A DNA stretch of 64,000 bases from Patiria pectinifera (GCA_029964075.1 CM057134.1:18516905-18580904), one strand, 5' to 3'. Positions 21,635 to 32,364 are shown, counted from the first letter of the stretch. Translations and numbers: made by a program. Notes: generated by a model from the letters alone, not told the origin.

Positions 21635-21942
21635 CTAAACCCTCCTGATGTCTGAACAGACACAGACAGTCAAAAAATCAAACCTCTTCCCTGCCATGCC
21701 TTTTACACAGGCTAGTCACCAACAGTCAGATCATATTTCAAGCAAGCACTGTGACTAGTCAAATTCAGTCAACAAACAAAAGCAGGCAAGTGGTAGGCAC
21801 AGCTGGCTTATCAATCACCTACAGTCAAAGCAAAGCTGTATCAAGTTACATTTAAACAGTCACAGCCAGTCAATCCTGCTTTATGTAGGCTGGGAGCTCT
21901 TATAACTATTAAAAACAGTCTCTTGATTGATTTTGACTGGTA
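21635..21942 (+). mobile_element. CAGTC-rich MITE, family C copy 2
   Basis: It begins near AAACCCTCCTGATGTCTGAA and ends GATTGATTTTGACTGG. It shares the order of CACAGACAGTCAAAAAATCA, CACCAACAGTCAGATCATAT, CACTGTGACTAGTCAAATTC and GTCACAGCCAGTCAATCCTG with four other copies. Many CAGTC or GACTG pentamers are spread through it. Confidence 0.85.
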
Positions 21943-21959
21943 CAGAATTTTTGTTGGCC

Positions 21960-22330
21960 TAGGAGGCTAATGTCGATGAGGCTGAAATTGCAGGGGGTAG
22001 ATACGCCATCGTCATCAGCGCGTATGCCCCAACTACGGGCTATCCCGACAAAGAGAAAGAAGCCTTTAACGAACAACTATCTCAAGCTGTTTCATCGGCA
22101 CCTCCTAGCAACAAAATCGTCCTCTTAGGCAGTTTCATCGCCAGAGTGGGTCGCAACTACCACGAGTGGGACCATGTTATTGGCAAACATAGTGTTTGAA
22201 ACGAGACCACCAATGGGTCCCTCTTGCTCAGCTTGTGTGCGACGAACAAGCTTACCGTCACAAACACCTTGTTCCAACAACCAAAAAGATGATAAACATC
22301 ATGGATGCATCCAAGCATAGGAGGTATACA
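21960..22330 (+). mobile_element. LINE fragment, AP-type endonuclease domain
   Basis: A continuous frame from about 21985 reads RYAIVISAYAPTTG, then later KIVLLGSFIARVGR and DHVIGKHSV. It resumes after a stop with NGSLLLSLCATNKLTVTNT and LFQQPKR. This is the endonuclease of a non-LTR retrotransposon: YAPT, the (L)LGDFNARVG block and GKHG are standard landmarks. Here the catalytic Asp and Asn of GDFNARVG are replaced (GSFIARVG) and stops interrupt the frame, so it is inactive. No reverse transcriptase follows. Clade is not resolved. Confidence 0.75.
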
Positions 22331-23360
22331 GAAATGAAATGAAGGCATCATTTCAGTACGTTACAAAACAAATTTCTTTCAAGGTTGCACGTGCAAGGCG
22401 TCAAGGAATTTCCCTGAAAAGCAGATTTTAGTACTCTCCCGACAATGGTTTACATTCCATTCATCAATTGGAACGCTTAGCAGCACAAAAGATTGGCAGT
22501 GACCTGTCAAGTACGATATTTTCCTCCCAAACTTTGCTTTATTCCGCAAATCGCACAATGGAGGGGCTTACCAGTACATGAGCAGAGTGCATTCACTGAT
22601 TCGAGTATAAAGCAAAATTGATACGGCATTGTTAACAATGCATCCAAAACATGTCAGTTGAAATTTTGACAACAAAATAAATTTTGACACCAAAATAAGT
22701 TACACTGGCTACCATCAAGTTCAACTCTTTTTTTTTCAGAAGCGACAGAAAAGTTACATGTGCCTGCACATCCATGTTTACATTACACGTCATTTGTTTT
22801 TTCCTTTGTTTTTCGTGCTTTGTACAAAAAACACATTTACTTAAAACTTAACTCCTTCACTCTTCTCTTTTTCAACTCTTTTGATTTCCTTGAATGTTTC
22901 TCTTCATTCTGTGACAGATAACCTTAACCGAAAAATGCCTCTAAACCTGTTTTCCAGAGAGGGCGAAACGTTATGTGGACACGGCTTAACGTCAACACAA
23001 CCTGCATTATGTGGACATCTTTTGTTCACATGTCCACATATAGTGACTGTAAGACAAACTCATATGTACAGACATGTCTCCTTTTAAACTCAGATTGTAA
23101 GTTTTATGGTCTGCAGCAGTAAGTTTTACAGGGCCAACAGGGTCGCCGAAAATTCCATCGCTAGTTTTACTTTAATGTTGAATAACTTTCTGTGGGCGGA
23201 AATTAACTTAAGTGCGGATGCACAGTAGAATAGCTGCAATGCAATGTTAACAATTTATCATAGTACTTTTTTGCAACATTATGGCCAATGCGAACGCGGC
23301 TTTATACAAAACTTTGATAGCCAATGAAATGTCATGTTAATAACATTAATTAAACGTAAC
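22331..23360. other. Intronic DNA, nothing recognised
   Basis: AT-rich; no repeat shared with the window and no splice-bounded coding pattern. Short phrases AATTTTGACAACAAAATAAA and AATTTTGACACCAAAATAAG near 22660-22700 form a small local duplication. Confidence 0.4.
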
Positions 23361-23764
23361 TGCCCTGAATCCTTCAAAATCCTCTTTGCCAAAGTGGAGG
23401 AATTTGGAGGATTGAGGTTACGGCCAAAAATTGCTAATGATTTCGTAAGATGCACTTTGTCAAGGTCTTGGGCTAGACCTTGTGTTGTTTTTGCACAGCT
23501 GTGCATTAATATAGGCCTGGATTATGCTTGGAAATCTCAGTACTGCTCCAGGATGTCACTGGCCAAGCCTCAACATATTGACAGTCACTGCCGCAGGATT
23601 TTGCAGGATTCAGGCAGTGGTCACCCCTCCACGGACCATATTCAAGAAATAATGAAGGAATTTGCAGGATTGAGGCTATATGCTATTTTTCCATGAGGCC
23701 AACTGAAGGATTTTGCAGGATTGAGGCTACATCCTAGCAAAAAGGCCTAGGGAGTTAGGGTTTT
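23361..23764 (+). mobile_element. Repeat family G copy 1 (GGATTTTGCAGGATTGAGG)
   Basis: This roughly 400-bp segment matches 27095-27504 in inverted orientation from end to end, including AGGGAGTTAGGGTT at one end and CTGAATCCTTCAAAATCCTC at the other. Within it the phrase GGATTTTGCAGGATTGAGGC recurs in variants several times. It has no coding capacity or recognisable ends, so the class of element is unknown. Confidence 0.75.
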
Positions 23765-24453
23765 ATTCTTCTGACACCAAAGATAATGCAAAAAAGCTGT
23801 GCATGCCGGTTTTAAAAACAACAGACACCCGAGTTCCTACCTGTAATAATTCCCACTCAAGCGTAATATGGCTTGAATTTACTTCGAAAGGTACAACATC
23901 CTAAAACAACCTTTGCAGAACACCTCCACCTCAGTACCTCAACAAATCTTGAACTCCTGGCCGGTATCAAAACCGATACCACTAATTGAATCCAGCTTTC
24001 CAAGGGTACTAATAATATTTTGTTTTGTGGCTTAAGTGGGGGGAACCTTGCCTGTTTAAACTTGAGGTGAAGGAGTCAACCACAACCGCAGGCAACAGGT
24101 GTCGCAATTCTCCCTCATTTACTCATTACCGAACTAATTTTCTTGAATTCCTTGAAATGACAAGAGTGTTTGTTTTTCTGGGTGATTTTTATGATATGGA
24201 GACATTTTCAAATATTTTTTGACTATTATGTTTACATAGTTAAGTTACAAGCATAGGTAAAAACAAAACTTCAATTGTAACTGAATGTATATGTAAAATG
24301 TATGTATGTAACTGAATTTAAAAAGAATTTAATATGTGTCTTGTGACTGTACTATTTCATTTTCATCATTTGACGATTTAACAATATCTCGCTTTCAAGT
24401 ACTTCTGACAGCAATACATGTAGGAAACAGTTTCAAGATTTTTATCCTTCATT
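23765..24453. other. Intronic DNA, nothing recognised
   Basis: AT-rich sequence with a TATGTATGTAA-type run near 24280-24315. No gene or shared repeat is supported. Confidence 0.4.
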
Positions 24454-24795
24454 TGACCCTCCCTCTCTGGCTGGCAATTTCAACAAGGCCAGCCCAGCAG
24501 TCAAAATCAATCAAGTGACTGTTTTTAACAGTTGAGTGCTCCCTGCCTTCATAAAGCAGGATTGACTGGCTGTGATTGTTATGAAACCTGATATAGCTAT
24601 GCTTTGACTGTAGGAGATTGATAAGCCAGCTATGCCTACCAGTCACCTGCTTTTGTCTGTTGATGGAATTTGACTGTCAAAGTGCCTACAAAAAAAATGA
24701 TCTGACTGTTGGTGACTACGCTGTGTAAAAGGAATGGCAAGAAACAGGATTGAATTTTTTGACTGTCTGTGACTGATCAAACCATGAAGGGTTAA
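24454..24795 (-). mobile_element. CAGTC-rich MITE, family C copy 3, near full length
   Basis: It runs from TTGACCCTCCCTCTCTGGCT to AACCATGAAGGGTTAA. With copy 5 it defines the full element: one end TTAACCCTCCTTCTCTGGC, the other TTAACCCTTCATGGTTTGA. The TTAA target with CCCT termini is the piggyBac pattern, so I infer a non-autonomous piggyBac-type element of about 340 bp. Confidence 0.85.
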
Positions 24796-24955
24796 ACATG
24801 CTCAACTCAGAAATTATTTACATTACATTCTCGCTTTCTGAGTGCCCCAATAAAGAAAAATGTTGCGGATTTTCTTTCAAAACTCAATGATGCCTATGCT
24901 CAGACAATATGGTTTGCTATCTTGTATTGTATACATTCTGAAACAGCACATTACT

Positions 24956-25090
24956 CAGGCATGCAACTGGGAATTTAGAAAAAACGCGGAAACTCACAAG
25001 ACTTTGTACAGTATTTTTCAATTTGTAATGGCATTCATGAGAAGTAAAAAATGAGGAAATCAGCGGATCCGAGGAAAAGTTGCATGCCTA
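24956..25090. mobile_element. MITE family N copy 2 with 6-bp duplication
   Basis: The ends are CAGGCATGCAACTGGGAATT and GAGGAAAAGTTGCATGCCT, flanked by ATTACT on the left and ATTACT on the right. The body holds ACTTTGTACAGTATTTTTCA, shared with 54029-54170. It is short (about 135 bp) and non-coding. Confidence 0.8.
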
Positions 25091-25509
25091 ATTACTAGGG
25101 AGAAAATGTCTGCAAAATAAATTACAGAATTTATCCTCGTTTCTATTTACTGATCAAGGATTTTGGTAGCTATGTTCCAGAGTGCTTTAAGTGCAAAGAC
25201 AGCTTTCGTCCTTGTTTTTCTAGATAACTTTAATCTTAGCATAGGGACTGGAAACATTGATGCATGCTCCATTAGGTCTGGATTGGGAGCCACTGTCAGC
25301 CCTCAACATTCCCCAGTCACTAAAAACAGGTGTCTTCTTTTGCAAAATGTTCTCATGAAATGCTGAGGGTTTCAAACAGCATACCAAAGGATTACTGACC
25401 AGACGTATCATACAGTTATGAGGACAAGCAACAGCCTCAAAACATCTGATAGTGATTGCTACATGTATAAACCAACTAGAGCACAAACACTTCTAATCGT
25501 GAATGCCCT

Positions 25510-25761
25510 CGACCCTCCTGCTGTCTGAACAGTCACAGACAGTCAAAAAATCAATCCTCTTCCCCTGCCATGATTTCTACACAAGCTAGTCATCAACAGT
25601 CAGATCATTATTTCTAGCAAGCACTGTGACTAGTCAAATTCAGTCAACAGACAAGTCGAAGCATAGCTATTTCAAGTTAACAGTCACAGCCAGTCAATCC
25701 TGCTTTATGAAGGCTAGGAGCTTTTAACTGTTAAAAACAGTCACTTGATTGATTTTGACTG
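25510..25761 (+). mobile_element. CAGTC-rich MITE, family C copy 4
   Basis: It begins GACCCTCCTGCTGTCTGAAC and ends GATTGATTTTGACTG, with the same block order as copy 2. Part of the middle is missing between AGTCAACAGACAAG and CATAGCTATTTCAAG. Confidence 0.85.
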
Positions 25762-25910
25762 AAAAAAACCCAACTTTGCACATCATGTATGTTTTCAATG
25801 GAGAAAGCATTGTGCTAGCAGTACGTTCTTTTAGAGAGTGTGCCTGTTATAGAGCAAGCTTATCACTTGTTTTTCAACAGTGCTGTCATATTTCCAATTT
25901 TGCCACACAT

Positions 25911-26050
25911 TGTGTTGTTGTTGTTTATAAAGTTTTCTCTTCTTAGTCCTGTTGTTGTCGTTGTCGTTGTTACCTCTGTCATTGTCTTCATCGTAGTCTT
26001 TGTTGTCGTGGTGGTGGTGGTCGTGTCCCACTTATTGTTGTTACTGTTGA
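25911..26050 (+). repeat. Degenerate GTT/GTC/GTG trinucleotide tract
   Basis: Interrupted triplets, with runs such as GTTGTTGTCGTTGTCGTTGT, GTCGTGGTGGTGGTGGTCGT and TTATTGTTGTTACTGTT. Open frames across it translate into homopolymer-like Val or Asp/Asn stretches and are artefacts of the repeat. Confidence 0.8.
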
Positions 26051-26197
26051 GAGTGATCTATTTCTTAATTTAATGCTAATGTATTTCTTATCCAAGCTGA
26101 TACTATATGACATTAGTTTCTAGCTTTTTAATGGAAAACATATATTAATGAAGTTTGGGATTTGTAAGTTACTGGTAGTTGTGGGGCTGGGGCAGTA

Positions 26198-26373
26198 TAG
26201 ACCATTATCATGTTGCGGCCATCTTGATTTTACCCATTCAAATCAACGTAACCACAGAGAGGCTGGAAGGAAAAATAGTCTGGCTCCTTTTTTCCACAAA
26301 AAACATTATCATTCAGTACTGTTATTGGCTACAAGGAACATGACTAAAATGGTGGCAGCATGATCAAGGTCTA
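26198..26373. mobile_element. Foldback MITE, family H copy 1
   Basis: The ends are TAGACCATTATCATGTTGCG and, read from the right, TAGACCTTGATCATGCTGCC. The middle has TCAGTACTGTTATTGGCTAC, shared in inverse orientation with the copy at 39770-39953. About 176 bp, non-coding. Confidence 0.85.
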
Positions 26374-27094
26374 GTGGGCCTGAAGCTGGGACAAACGATT
26401 TGTTGAGGGGGTTGACATTTGGGTAATTGTTATCAATTGTAAATGTATGTATTTATAAGCACTGTGTCCTAGATTTAGTCAACTTTATGCAATCTGTGAT
26501 AGCCACATCTTGTCTTAAAAAACAAATAAACCATTTATAAAAATAATAAAATGACCTGAATTCCTGTCCCCTGTCACCTTGGGAACTGGAAATGGATGGC
26601 ACGGGAGAAAGAATGGAGACCGTGGGCGAAACAGACCAAGTCTTTGTGCCTCAATGATTCTCGGATGTGACTTGTCAAGGAATGACGGGATGAGGCTGGT
26701 GGCACATAGCCTTGAGAAAGAACTAGAGTTGACAGTCATGGTATCGATTACTGTGTATGGTTAATATCAAAGTTGTTGAAATTGAAATATGTCTACAGTG
26801 GCTTTGGCTGGGATTTTTTTTTTAATGTGAGGTTACAGTTAAGTGGGAGGGGGTTACAAAAACATCCTTAGGGGACATTTCAAACCTTTTGGATGCACAT
26901 CATTTGACCATTATGCTTTCCTCTGGATAATATTATTGGGGGCACCTGTGGAAATTGGGAATTTATGGGGGTATGCCTCCTTGCATCCTTGCAAACATGG
27001 TGGCAGTATGTGGGTCGTTTTCTGAATTTGGGGTCCACTTTTTTCCTGTCCTGTTAAATCTGACATCTATGATTTTTATCATTCTTGATGCGCC
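26374..27094. other. Unique DNA, nothing recognised
   Basis: Apparently single-copy DNA between two repeats. I see no exon bounded by splice sites and no shared repeat. Confidence 0.4.
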
Positions 27095-27504
27095 CAACCC
27101 TAACTCCCTAGGTGTTGTTGCTAGGATGTAGCCTCAATCCTGCAAAATCCTCCAATTGGCCTCATGGAAAAATAGCATACATGTATAGCCTCAATCCTGC
27201 AAGTTCCTCCATATTCTTTGAATATGGTCCGTGGGGGGGTGACCACTGCCTGAATCCTGCAGAATCCTGCGGCAGTGACAGTCAATATATTGAGGCTTGG
27301 TCAGTGACATCCTGGAGCAGGACGGAGGATTTCAAGCATAACCCAGGCCTATATTTATGCATTGCTGAGCAAAAACAACACAAGGTCTAACCCAAGACCT
27401 TGACAAAGTGCATCCTACGAAATCAGTGCCATGTAACCTCAATCCTCCAAATTCCTCCAGTTTGGCAAAGAGGATTTTGAAGGATTCAAGGCGGTTAATG
27501 CAGC
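27095..27504 (-). mobile_element. Repeat family G copy 2, inverted relative to copy 1
   Basis: It runs from AACCCTAACTCCCTAGGTGT to GGATTTTGAAGGATTCAAGG and matches 23361-23764 on the opposite strand with scattered differences. The two copies enclose about 3.3 kb that contains family C, N and H elements. Confidence 0.75.
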
Positions 27505-28318
27505 TGTCCTCCATGAGTGATTAAGATTAGCAAACTACCTAACTAGCAAATTAATCAGAAGGCATCCTTAATGATTCTTCAATTTAACGGGGACAAGACG
27601 ATTGTCACACTTTTTACCAAATTTATAGAATGACCATATGTTTTCATGCGTACATGTGCAATGATCAAAATATTAACTTTTGTTTCCCCGTCCTTCATTT
27701 AAGCAACGTTTGTCAGTTTTTAGAATTTCAGGTTTCAGTTTTCAACTGCTGAAGTGATGTATACACTTCCGTATCTCAGAGAGCAAAGTCCTGTTGCCAA
27801 GAGAACTTTTTAACGGTCAATGCCCGATTATCACTTCCTGAAATGTCAAGCATCCAAACATTTGTGCGCAGACATCATTGTGACAGAATTACGCAACAGG
27901 TTATCCGGTCTGATCAGTTGCAAAGGAAACACCAGTTGATAGCTGACAAGAAATTCTCTGGCAAATCCAAAAGATAACGATCTTTGTTTTCTGGATTTCA
28001 TCCAAAAAAATCTAACTCTGGTGATTGGTATAGAATACAGACAGGAAAGGGAAACTATTGATTTGTAAGATTGTGTGAACAAAAACGCCTGAGAGGGCAA
28101 CTCACCAAATTTTTTTTTTTAATTCACATAAATCTAAGGCTTGGGTATAATTAGCTGCTAGTGCAATTTATTGCGATAATGGAAGGTCACTTCCTAGTAA
28201 AGGTCAGGAGCACTGACAAGTAGCAATGCTTTACACATCTTGCATATAGCGAGATACTGTAATCCTAGCACAAAATACTCAAGTTTGATGATGATGATAT
28301 TTCAGCATTCAGACACGA
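27505..28318. other. Intronic DNA, nothing recognised
   Basis: AT-rich sequence; short open frames only; no shared repeat noticed. Confidence 0.4.
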
Positions 28319-28658
28319 CAGGGTTCCCACAGAAATCTGAAGACCAAATTCCATGACAATTTCCATGACATTTAACGCCATTTTGCAGAGAAAAGTTGTC
28401 GAGTATTATGATACTGATGAACTGCTGATGTTAGGCTTTAACCATTTGTTAGCTTTTGAAAAAAGTTAAAAATAATAATGGCCTCTTCCTCTTCCCTTAC
28501 AGTCATCCTTAAAGCAGCCCATCAAAAATAACCCTTGATCTTGATTTCCATGACTTTTGTTTTTATTTTTTCCAATTTTCCATGACTTTTCCATGATTTT
28601 CCAGGACAACTTTTTTCCCAGGACTTTCCATGATTTTTCCATGACCATGGGAACACTG
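28319..28658. mobile_element. hAT-like MITE with CAGGGTTCCCAC ends
   Basis: The left end is CAGGGTTCCCACAGAAATCT and, read from the right, the other end is CAGTGTTCCCATGGTCATGG. The interior is made of TTTCCATGACTTTTCCATGA-type repeats, so the reverse strand reads as SWK and MEKSWK repeats that are not a gene. This end type and CATGGAAA-rich interior are typical of a widespread hAT MITE group. Part of the middle (about 28375-28500) looks unrelated and may be an insertion. No target duplication is clear. Confidence 0.65.
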
Positions 28659-28819
28659 CTTCTTTGCAGCAGACTGTGCACAGTTTTTGGACGAATCCTC
28701 TTTGAAAGTCTTTTAGTTTGCAAATAAAAAAGAGGGGCTTCAATGAACAATAAAGTCCCTTCAATCTCGATCAAGTACCCAGGTCGAACAACATTTCGGA
28801 AACCTCTTTCAGTTTTTGG

Positions 28820-29090
28820 GGAGTCAGGTTGGCGTAGGGTTTTTTCCTCACCTTCAACCTGTTACCGAAGTTCGATTCCTGCCCTGGTCACATGTGGATT
28901 GGGTTTTCAGTCCCTACCTGATTCCGTGGGTTTTCCCTAGAATATTCTTCTGGGGTTTTCCTCCCACATCTAAAACTGTAATTTCTTCTCATTGTCTCCT
29001 CTCTACAGGTTTCTTCAGGTGCTCTAGGGCCTAGGACGCTTTTGAGGAATCCTTGGTTTCATTACCACAAATAATTAGCAATAATAAAAA
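28820..29090 (+). mobile_element. tRNA-derived SINE, SINE-A copy 2
   Basis: It has the same block order as copy 1: GGAGTCAGGTTGGCGTAGGG, a decayed B box (AAGTTCGATTCC), CTGATTCCGTGGGTTTTCCC, CTAAAACTGTAATTTCTTCT and TTTGAGGAATCCTTGGTTTC, then an AATAATAA-type tail. The decayed B box makes Pol III transcription of this copy unlikely. Confidence 0.85.
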
Positions 29091-29157
29091 CAACATCAAG
29101 AATCAAACACACAGGTCCATCTATATCATGGGTTAATTTCAGCCCTGGTTTGGACCA

Positions 29158-29400
29158 GGGCAATTCCACGGTTACTCACAACGTTACATTTTTGATGTAC
29201 TTTTGAGTTTCCTTGGGCTGTAATTACCTTACTGAAAAGGTTGAATAACTGTTATCCCCATGGTAGATAGAGTAGACCTAGACCTACCTAAGCACCAAAG
29301 ATGACATCCAGAAAAATGTGTTATGTATGATTAACAAGACGCACAAAATCGGGGTTACTCACGTTACATTTTCGGAACGTGAGTAACCGTGGAATTGCCC
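29158..29400. mobile_element. Short transposon with 22-bp perfect inverted ends
   Basis: The left end is GGGCAATTCCACGGTTACTC followed by AC, and the right end is its exact complement (29379-29400). Subterminal ACGTTACATTTT occurs on both sides. A 4-bp direct repeat ACCA flanks it. It is 243 bp long and non-coding. Perfect 22-bp ends suggest relatively recent movement. Superfamily unknown. Confidence 0.8.
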
Positions 29401-29886
29401 ACCAGGATTGTGGGGCTCCACTCTGCATGGGTAGAAAATCCGAGATCTAGGAATGACCCATGTAAAAATTAGTGTAAGTGTGAATATGCCACATGCCTTG
29501 TTGACCCAATTTCAACACAGATAGGCAAGAGGTACATGCAGTGTGAAAGTTCTGCTGACCCACCAGTGCATAAAATTCACGCATCCAGTGGAAAACATTT
29601 CCAAACCAGACTACACGCAACAGGTTGTGACAGGCCAGGAAGCCTGTTGGGGAAGAATACTTCCTTATGGTGTTATACATACCATTCATGTACATTGTAA
29701 GAACGAGAGATACGGCAAAGACAGTAGACAAGTAAAGCCAGAGAACTTCCGCCACTGTAAAGACCAGGTGGCTTAACACTGTCATGTACTTAATTAAACC
29801 CATGACTGAGTTTCCTTTTTGCTTCGGTGAATCCTTAATAGCTAGCTCCGGCTATTTTTGAGATTAATTCCCAGCTAAATGTCAAC
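29401..29886. other. Intronic DNA, nothing recognised
   Basis: No repeat or exon recognised. Overlapping open frames on both strands at 29447-29803 carry no domain features. Confidence 0.4.
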
Positions 29887-30390
29887 TTAAAGGGAATTTA
29901 CTGCATTTGCTTTTGCTGCAATTTCCAGAAATATATGGATTTGGAGGATTAGTATGTTATAGAATATATTGTTAAACTGACTTGTTTCACGTTTTGGGCT
30001 TGTATACATGCTGGAAAAACCAAGAAAACCAATCATTTTCTTGTAGTCTGGTTCCCTGACCCCACTTAAGTAGAAATGGAGAAATTTAAAGACTTTGGAA
30101 AATTGTAAGGTCAAAGAATCACTCTAGCAGGCATGTACCCCTTCACAGGTGTGTAATCAATTGCAAAGGAAATGCGGAATAACTAAATATGAAAATTTAG
30201 GAGCAGTTTTTGAAAAAAAAAACACTTTTTTTCCAACGCTGGTCGGACGATGAAAATGTCAGCACAACAGGAGCCACAATTTTACAGGATGCATTTAGAC
30301 TGTCAATCCTTAACAATTCAGTAAGGTATTTCGTGATAATTCAATCATTTTGTTTTTTGATGTTTGCAAATGTTGCATCTTCCCTTTATA
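29887..30390 (+). mobile_element. TTAA-flanked MITE, family P copy 3
   Basis: It starts TTAAAGGGAATTTACTGCAT and ends GTTGCATCTTCCCTTTATA, where the final TTAA has decayed. It includes CTGGAAAAACCAAGAAAACC, AGTCTGGTTCCCTGACC, the ACAGGTGTGTAATCAATTGC block and GATGTTTGCAAATGTTGC. The core palindrome is half lost: after TCCAACGCTGGTCGG the second half is deleted. Confidence 0.85.
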
Positions 30391-31793
30391 GACACCTTCT
30401 CGTGACTTCTGGAAACGGGTTCCTTAATTACTACGACAGTGACCAAAATTCTGGCAACTTGTACTCTACGTGACGCTGTCAACTCAATTTGGTTTCGTTG
30501 TTTAATCTCTGCCAAACACATGACGTAACTGATTAATGTTGCGTGTGTACATTGTGTCAACAACGACAACACGTCATAGGATGTTGGGTCAAATTGTCTT
30601 TCCACTGCAGACTTTTAAAAGCAAAGTAGAAAAAAGTGTGCTGACCCTATTTTAATCATGTGTTAATAATAACTGTGGTGTAGGAGGTCGCTGTTATAAA
30701 TGGACCAAACTGGCCTTCTGTTATAAAGGCCATTTCAATCATAAAAAGGGAAAAACCAGCTGTACTACAAGTTTTGCTAGCCCACTTTTTTCATCAATTT
30801 GACAGTGCCTTTAAAATGTTCTGCCCGTGAGCAACATCTACGCGAAGTTCTTGCATCGAATGAATACTTACAGTAATATTGATTACAAACTCGGAATCAG
30901 ATTGTGACATCCCTTTTTGAGGAACAACTCTTTGTATCAGCTGATTCGAGTACTAGTTTTCATTGAGTTGATTCCAGGCAGCACCCCAAAATTCAAAGGA
31001 GGGGTCATGTTTGCAATGACTAACCTTCATTGTGATGAAAAAAAGTTGCGTCAGGAATACTCAAGATGCAACGTTCTTTCCTAAAATGACCTCTAAAGGC
31101 AATTTTCTACAACAGGTTATGAGTGAACTGGGGGGAGGGGAAAGGAAGGTTGGAGATGATTTTGAACAGAATATGAATCCATCATAAACTTGGAACAGAT
31201 TCCAAAAAGGCTGTAGTTGCCCAGACCTAACCTCTAAACCCCCCCCCCCCCAATTCCCCAGCAAATGGATTTGACACTTGTTTTTCGATTGGTTAGATGC
31301 CCTTCACTAGCAGGTGCAGCAGGTTCCGGCTGCGTGTGAAAGACCTACATTTGTAACACGCTATGAAGGCTTGACTTATTTCCTCAACAACAACACAATT
31401 TCCAATCCAAAAACACCTACATTTTTATATCATCTAGTAACACAAAAAATGTGAATCCCCCTCCCCTAGCCCCCGCCCCCCCCCCAAAAAAAATTACAGT
31501 TAGTTGTTGCTAGCTTACCAAAAAAACACAGAAAAAAAACCTTTTAACAAGTCTAAGGCAAAACATCAGAAAAAAACACACAACATGAAAAGGAAATTGC
31601 TCATGCAATTACACGTAATTACCAATCAACGCGACTTAGGAACAGTACTAGTTGATGTGTACACATTCATGTAGGCAACAAGCCATTCATGTAGGCAGCA
31701 TGCCTGTATACCACGCCATTTTTCCTTGAGACCGTCGAAATTCAAAACTTGACTGAAACAGTAGCTTTTCCTAATACTAACAGGGTACCTTCT
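30391..31793. other. Intronic DNA, nothing recognised
   Basis: Apparently single-copy DNA with homopolymer C and A runs around 31238-31250 and 31475-31495. CTGTTATAAATGGACC and CTGTTATAAAGGCC near 30690-30735 are a small direct repeat. No gene is supported. Confidence 0.4.
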
Positions 31794-31807
31794 GTTGCTA
31801 TGGAAAC
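31794..31807 (+). promoter_or_regulatory. RFX X-box motif GTTGCTATGGAAAC
   Basis: The 14-mer fits the RFX/DAF-19 X-box consensus GTHNYYATRRNAAC at every position. X-boxes of this form mark promoters of ciliary genes in animals. It lies about 265 bp upstream of the first AAGATGGCG start in the duplicated segment. A second RFX-like half site (GTTGCTAGG read on the minus strand) lies near 31913-31921. Function is inferred from motif and position only. Confidence 0.45.
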
Positions 31808-31931
31808 CTACAGGTGTTGTACTTGAGCATGGTGAGACTAAAACCAGCGTACATGACACCAAAGAGCTATATGGGCTCCGTGCGCCAACGAAAGAGGGCG
31901 TCCTTTTACCTAGCAACAACGTCCCATGGGC

Positions 31932-32136
31932 GGGACATTTAGCTGGTTGACACGCACCATTCCTTGTGTGTGACGCACATACACCAAGAGATTTGTACTA
32001 TGAACACGCAGTGGTACGTATGGCCGCGCGTCACGGCAAAATATTGCAGTCAGGAAAGATGGCGTCAGTCGGTCACCCCCAACTGTGCTTTCTTTGCCGG
32101 TGAGGGGGTACTTGTGAACGGAGCGGATAGGAACCA
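31932..32136 (+). repeat. 205-bp tandem duplication, unit 1, with candidate first exon
   Basis: The unit starts GGGACATTTAGCTGGTTGAC and contains GTACGTATGGCCGCGCGTCA, then AAGATGGCGTC. The ATG at 32059 opens 41 nt, encoding MASVGHPQLCFLC plus two bases, up to a GTGAGG splice donor at 32100. AAGATGGCG is the YY1-type motif often found at animal transcription or translation starts. CpG content is higher than in the neighbourhood. The open segment stops soon after the donor if unspliced. I do not recognise the protein; the Cys-x2-Cys could begin a zinc-binding motif. Confidence 0.4.
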
Positions 32137-32341
32137 GGGACATTTAGCTGGTTGACGCACTCCGTTCCTTGTGTGTGACGCACATACACCAGGGGATTTG
32201 TACTATGAACACGCAGTGGTACGTACGGCCGCGCGTCGCGGCAAAATATTGCAGTCAGGAAAGATGGCGTCGGTCGGTCACCCCAAACTGTGCTTTCTTT
32301 GCCGGTGAGGGGGTACTTGTGAACGGAGCGGATAGGAACCA
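32137..32341 (+). repeat. 205-bp tandem duplication, unit 2, with candidate first exon
   Basis: This is a direct copy of unit 1 with few differences. The ATG at 32264 opens MASVGHPKLCFLC plus two bases to the donor at 32305. Between the units the 41-nt coding segment differs by one synonymous change (TCA to TCG) and one change that turns Gln into Lys, with no frameshift. The upstream block and donor are preserved. Either a duplicated promoter/first exon or a duplicated fragment of an unrecognised element is possible. Confidence 0.4.
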
Positions 32342-32364
32342 GTTCCATGAGCAATGCACATAAA

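Noticed and set aside
25831-26073. Asp/His-rich or Val-rich proteins
   Set aside because: Both are readings of a degenerate trinucleotide tract.
28466-28774. Lysine- and tryptophan-rich minus-strand frame
   Set aside because: It is the translation of CATGGAAA repeats inside a hAT-like MITE, not a protein gene.
31061-31264. Glycine-rich frame beside a C run
   Set aside because: Low complexity only.
31932-32341. Direct repeats as terminal repeats of an LTR element
   Set aside because: The two 205-bp units are immediately adjacent, with no internal region, primer site or polypurine tract.
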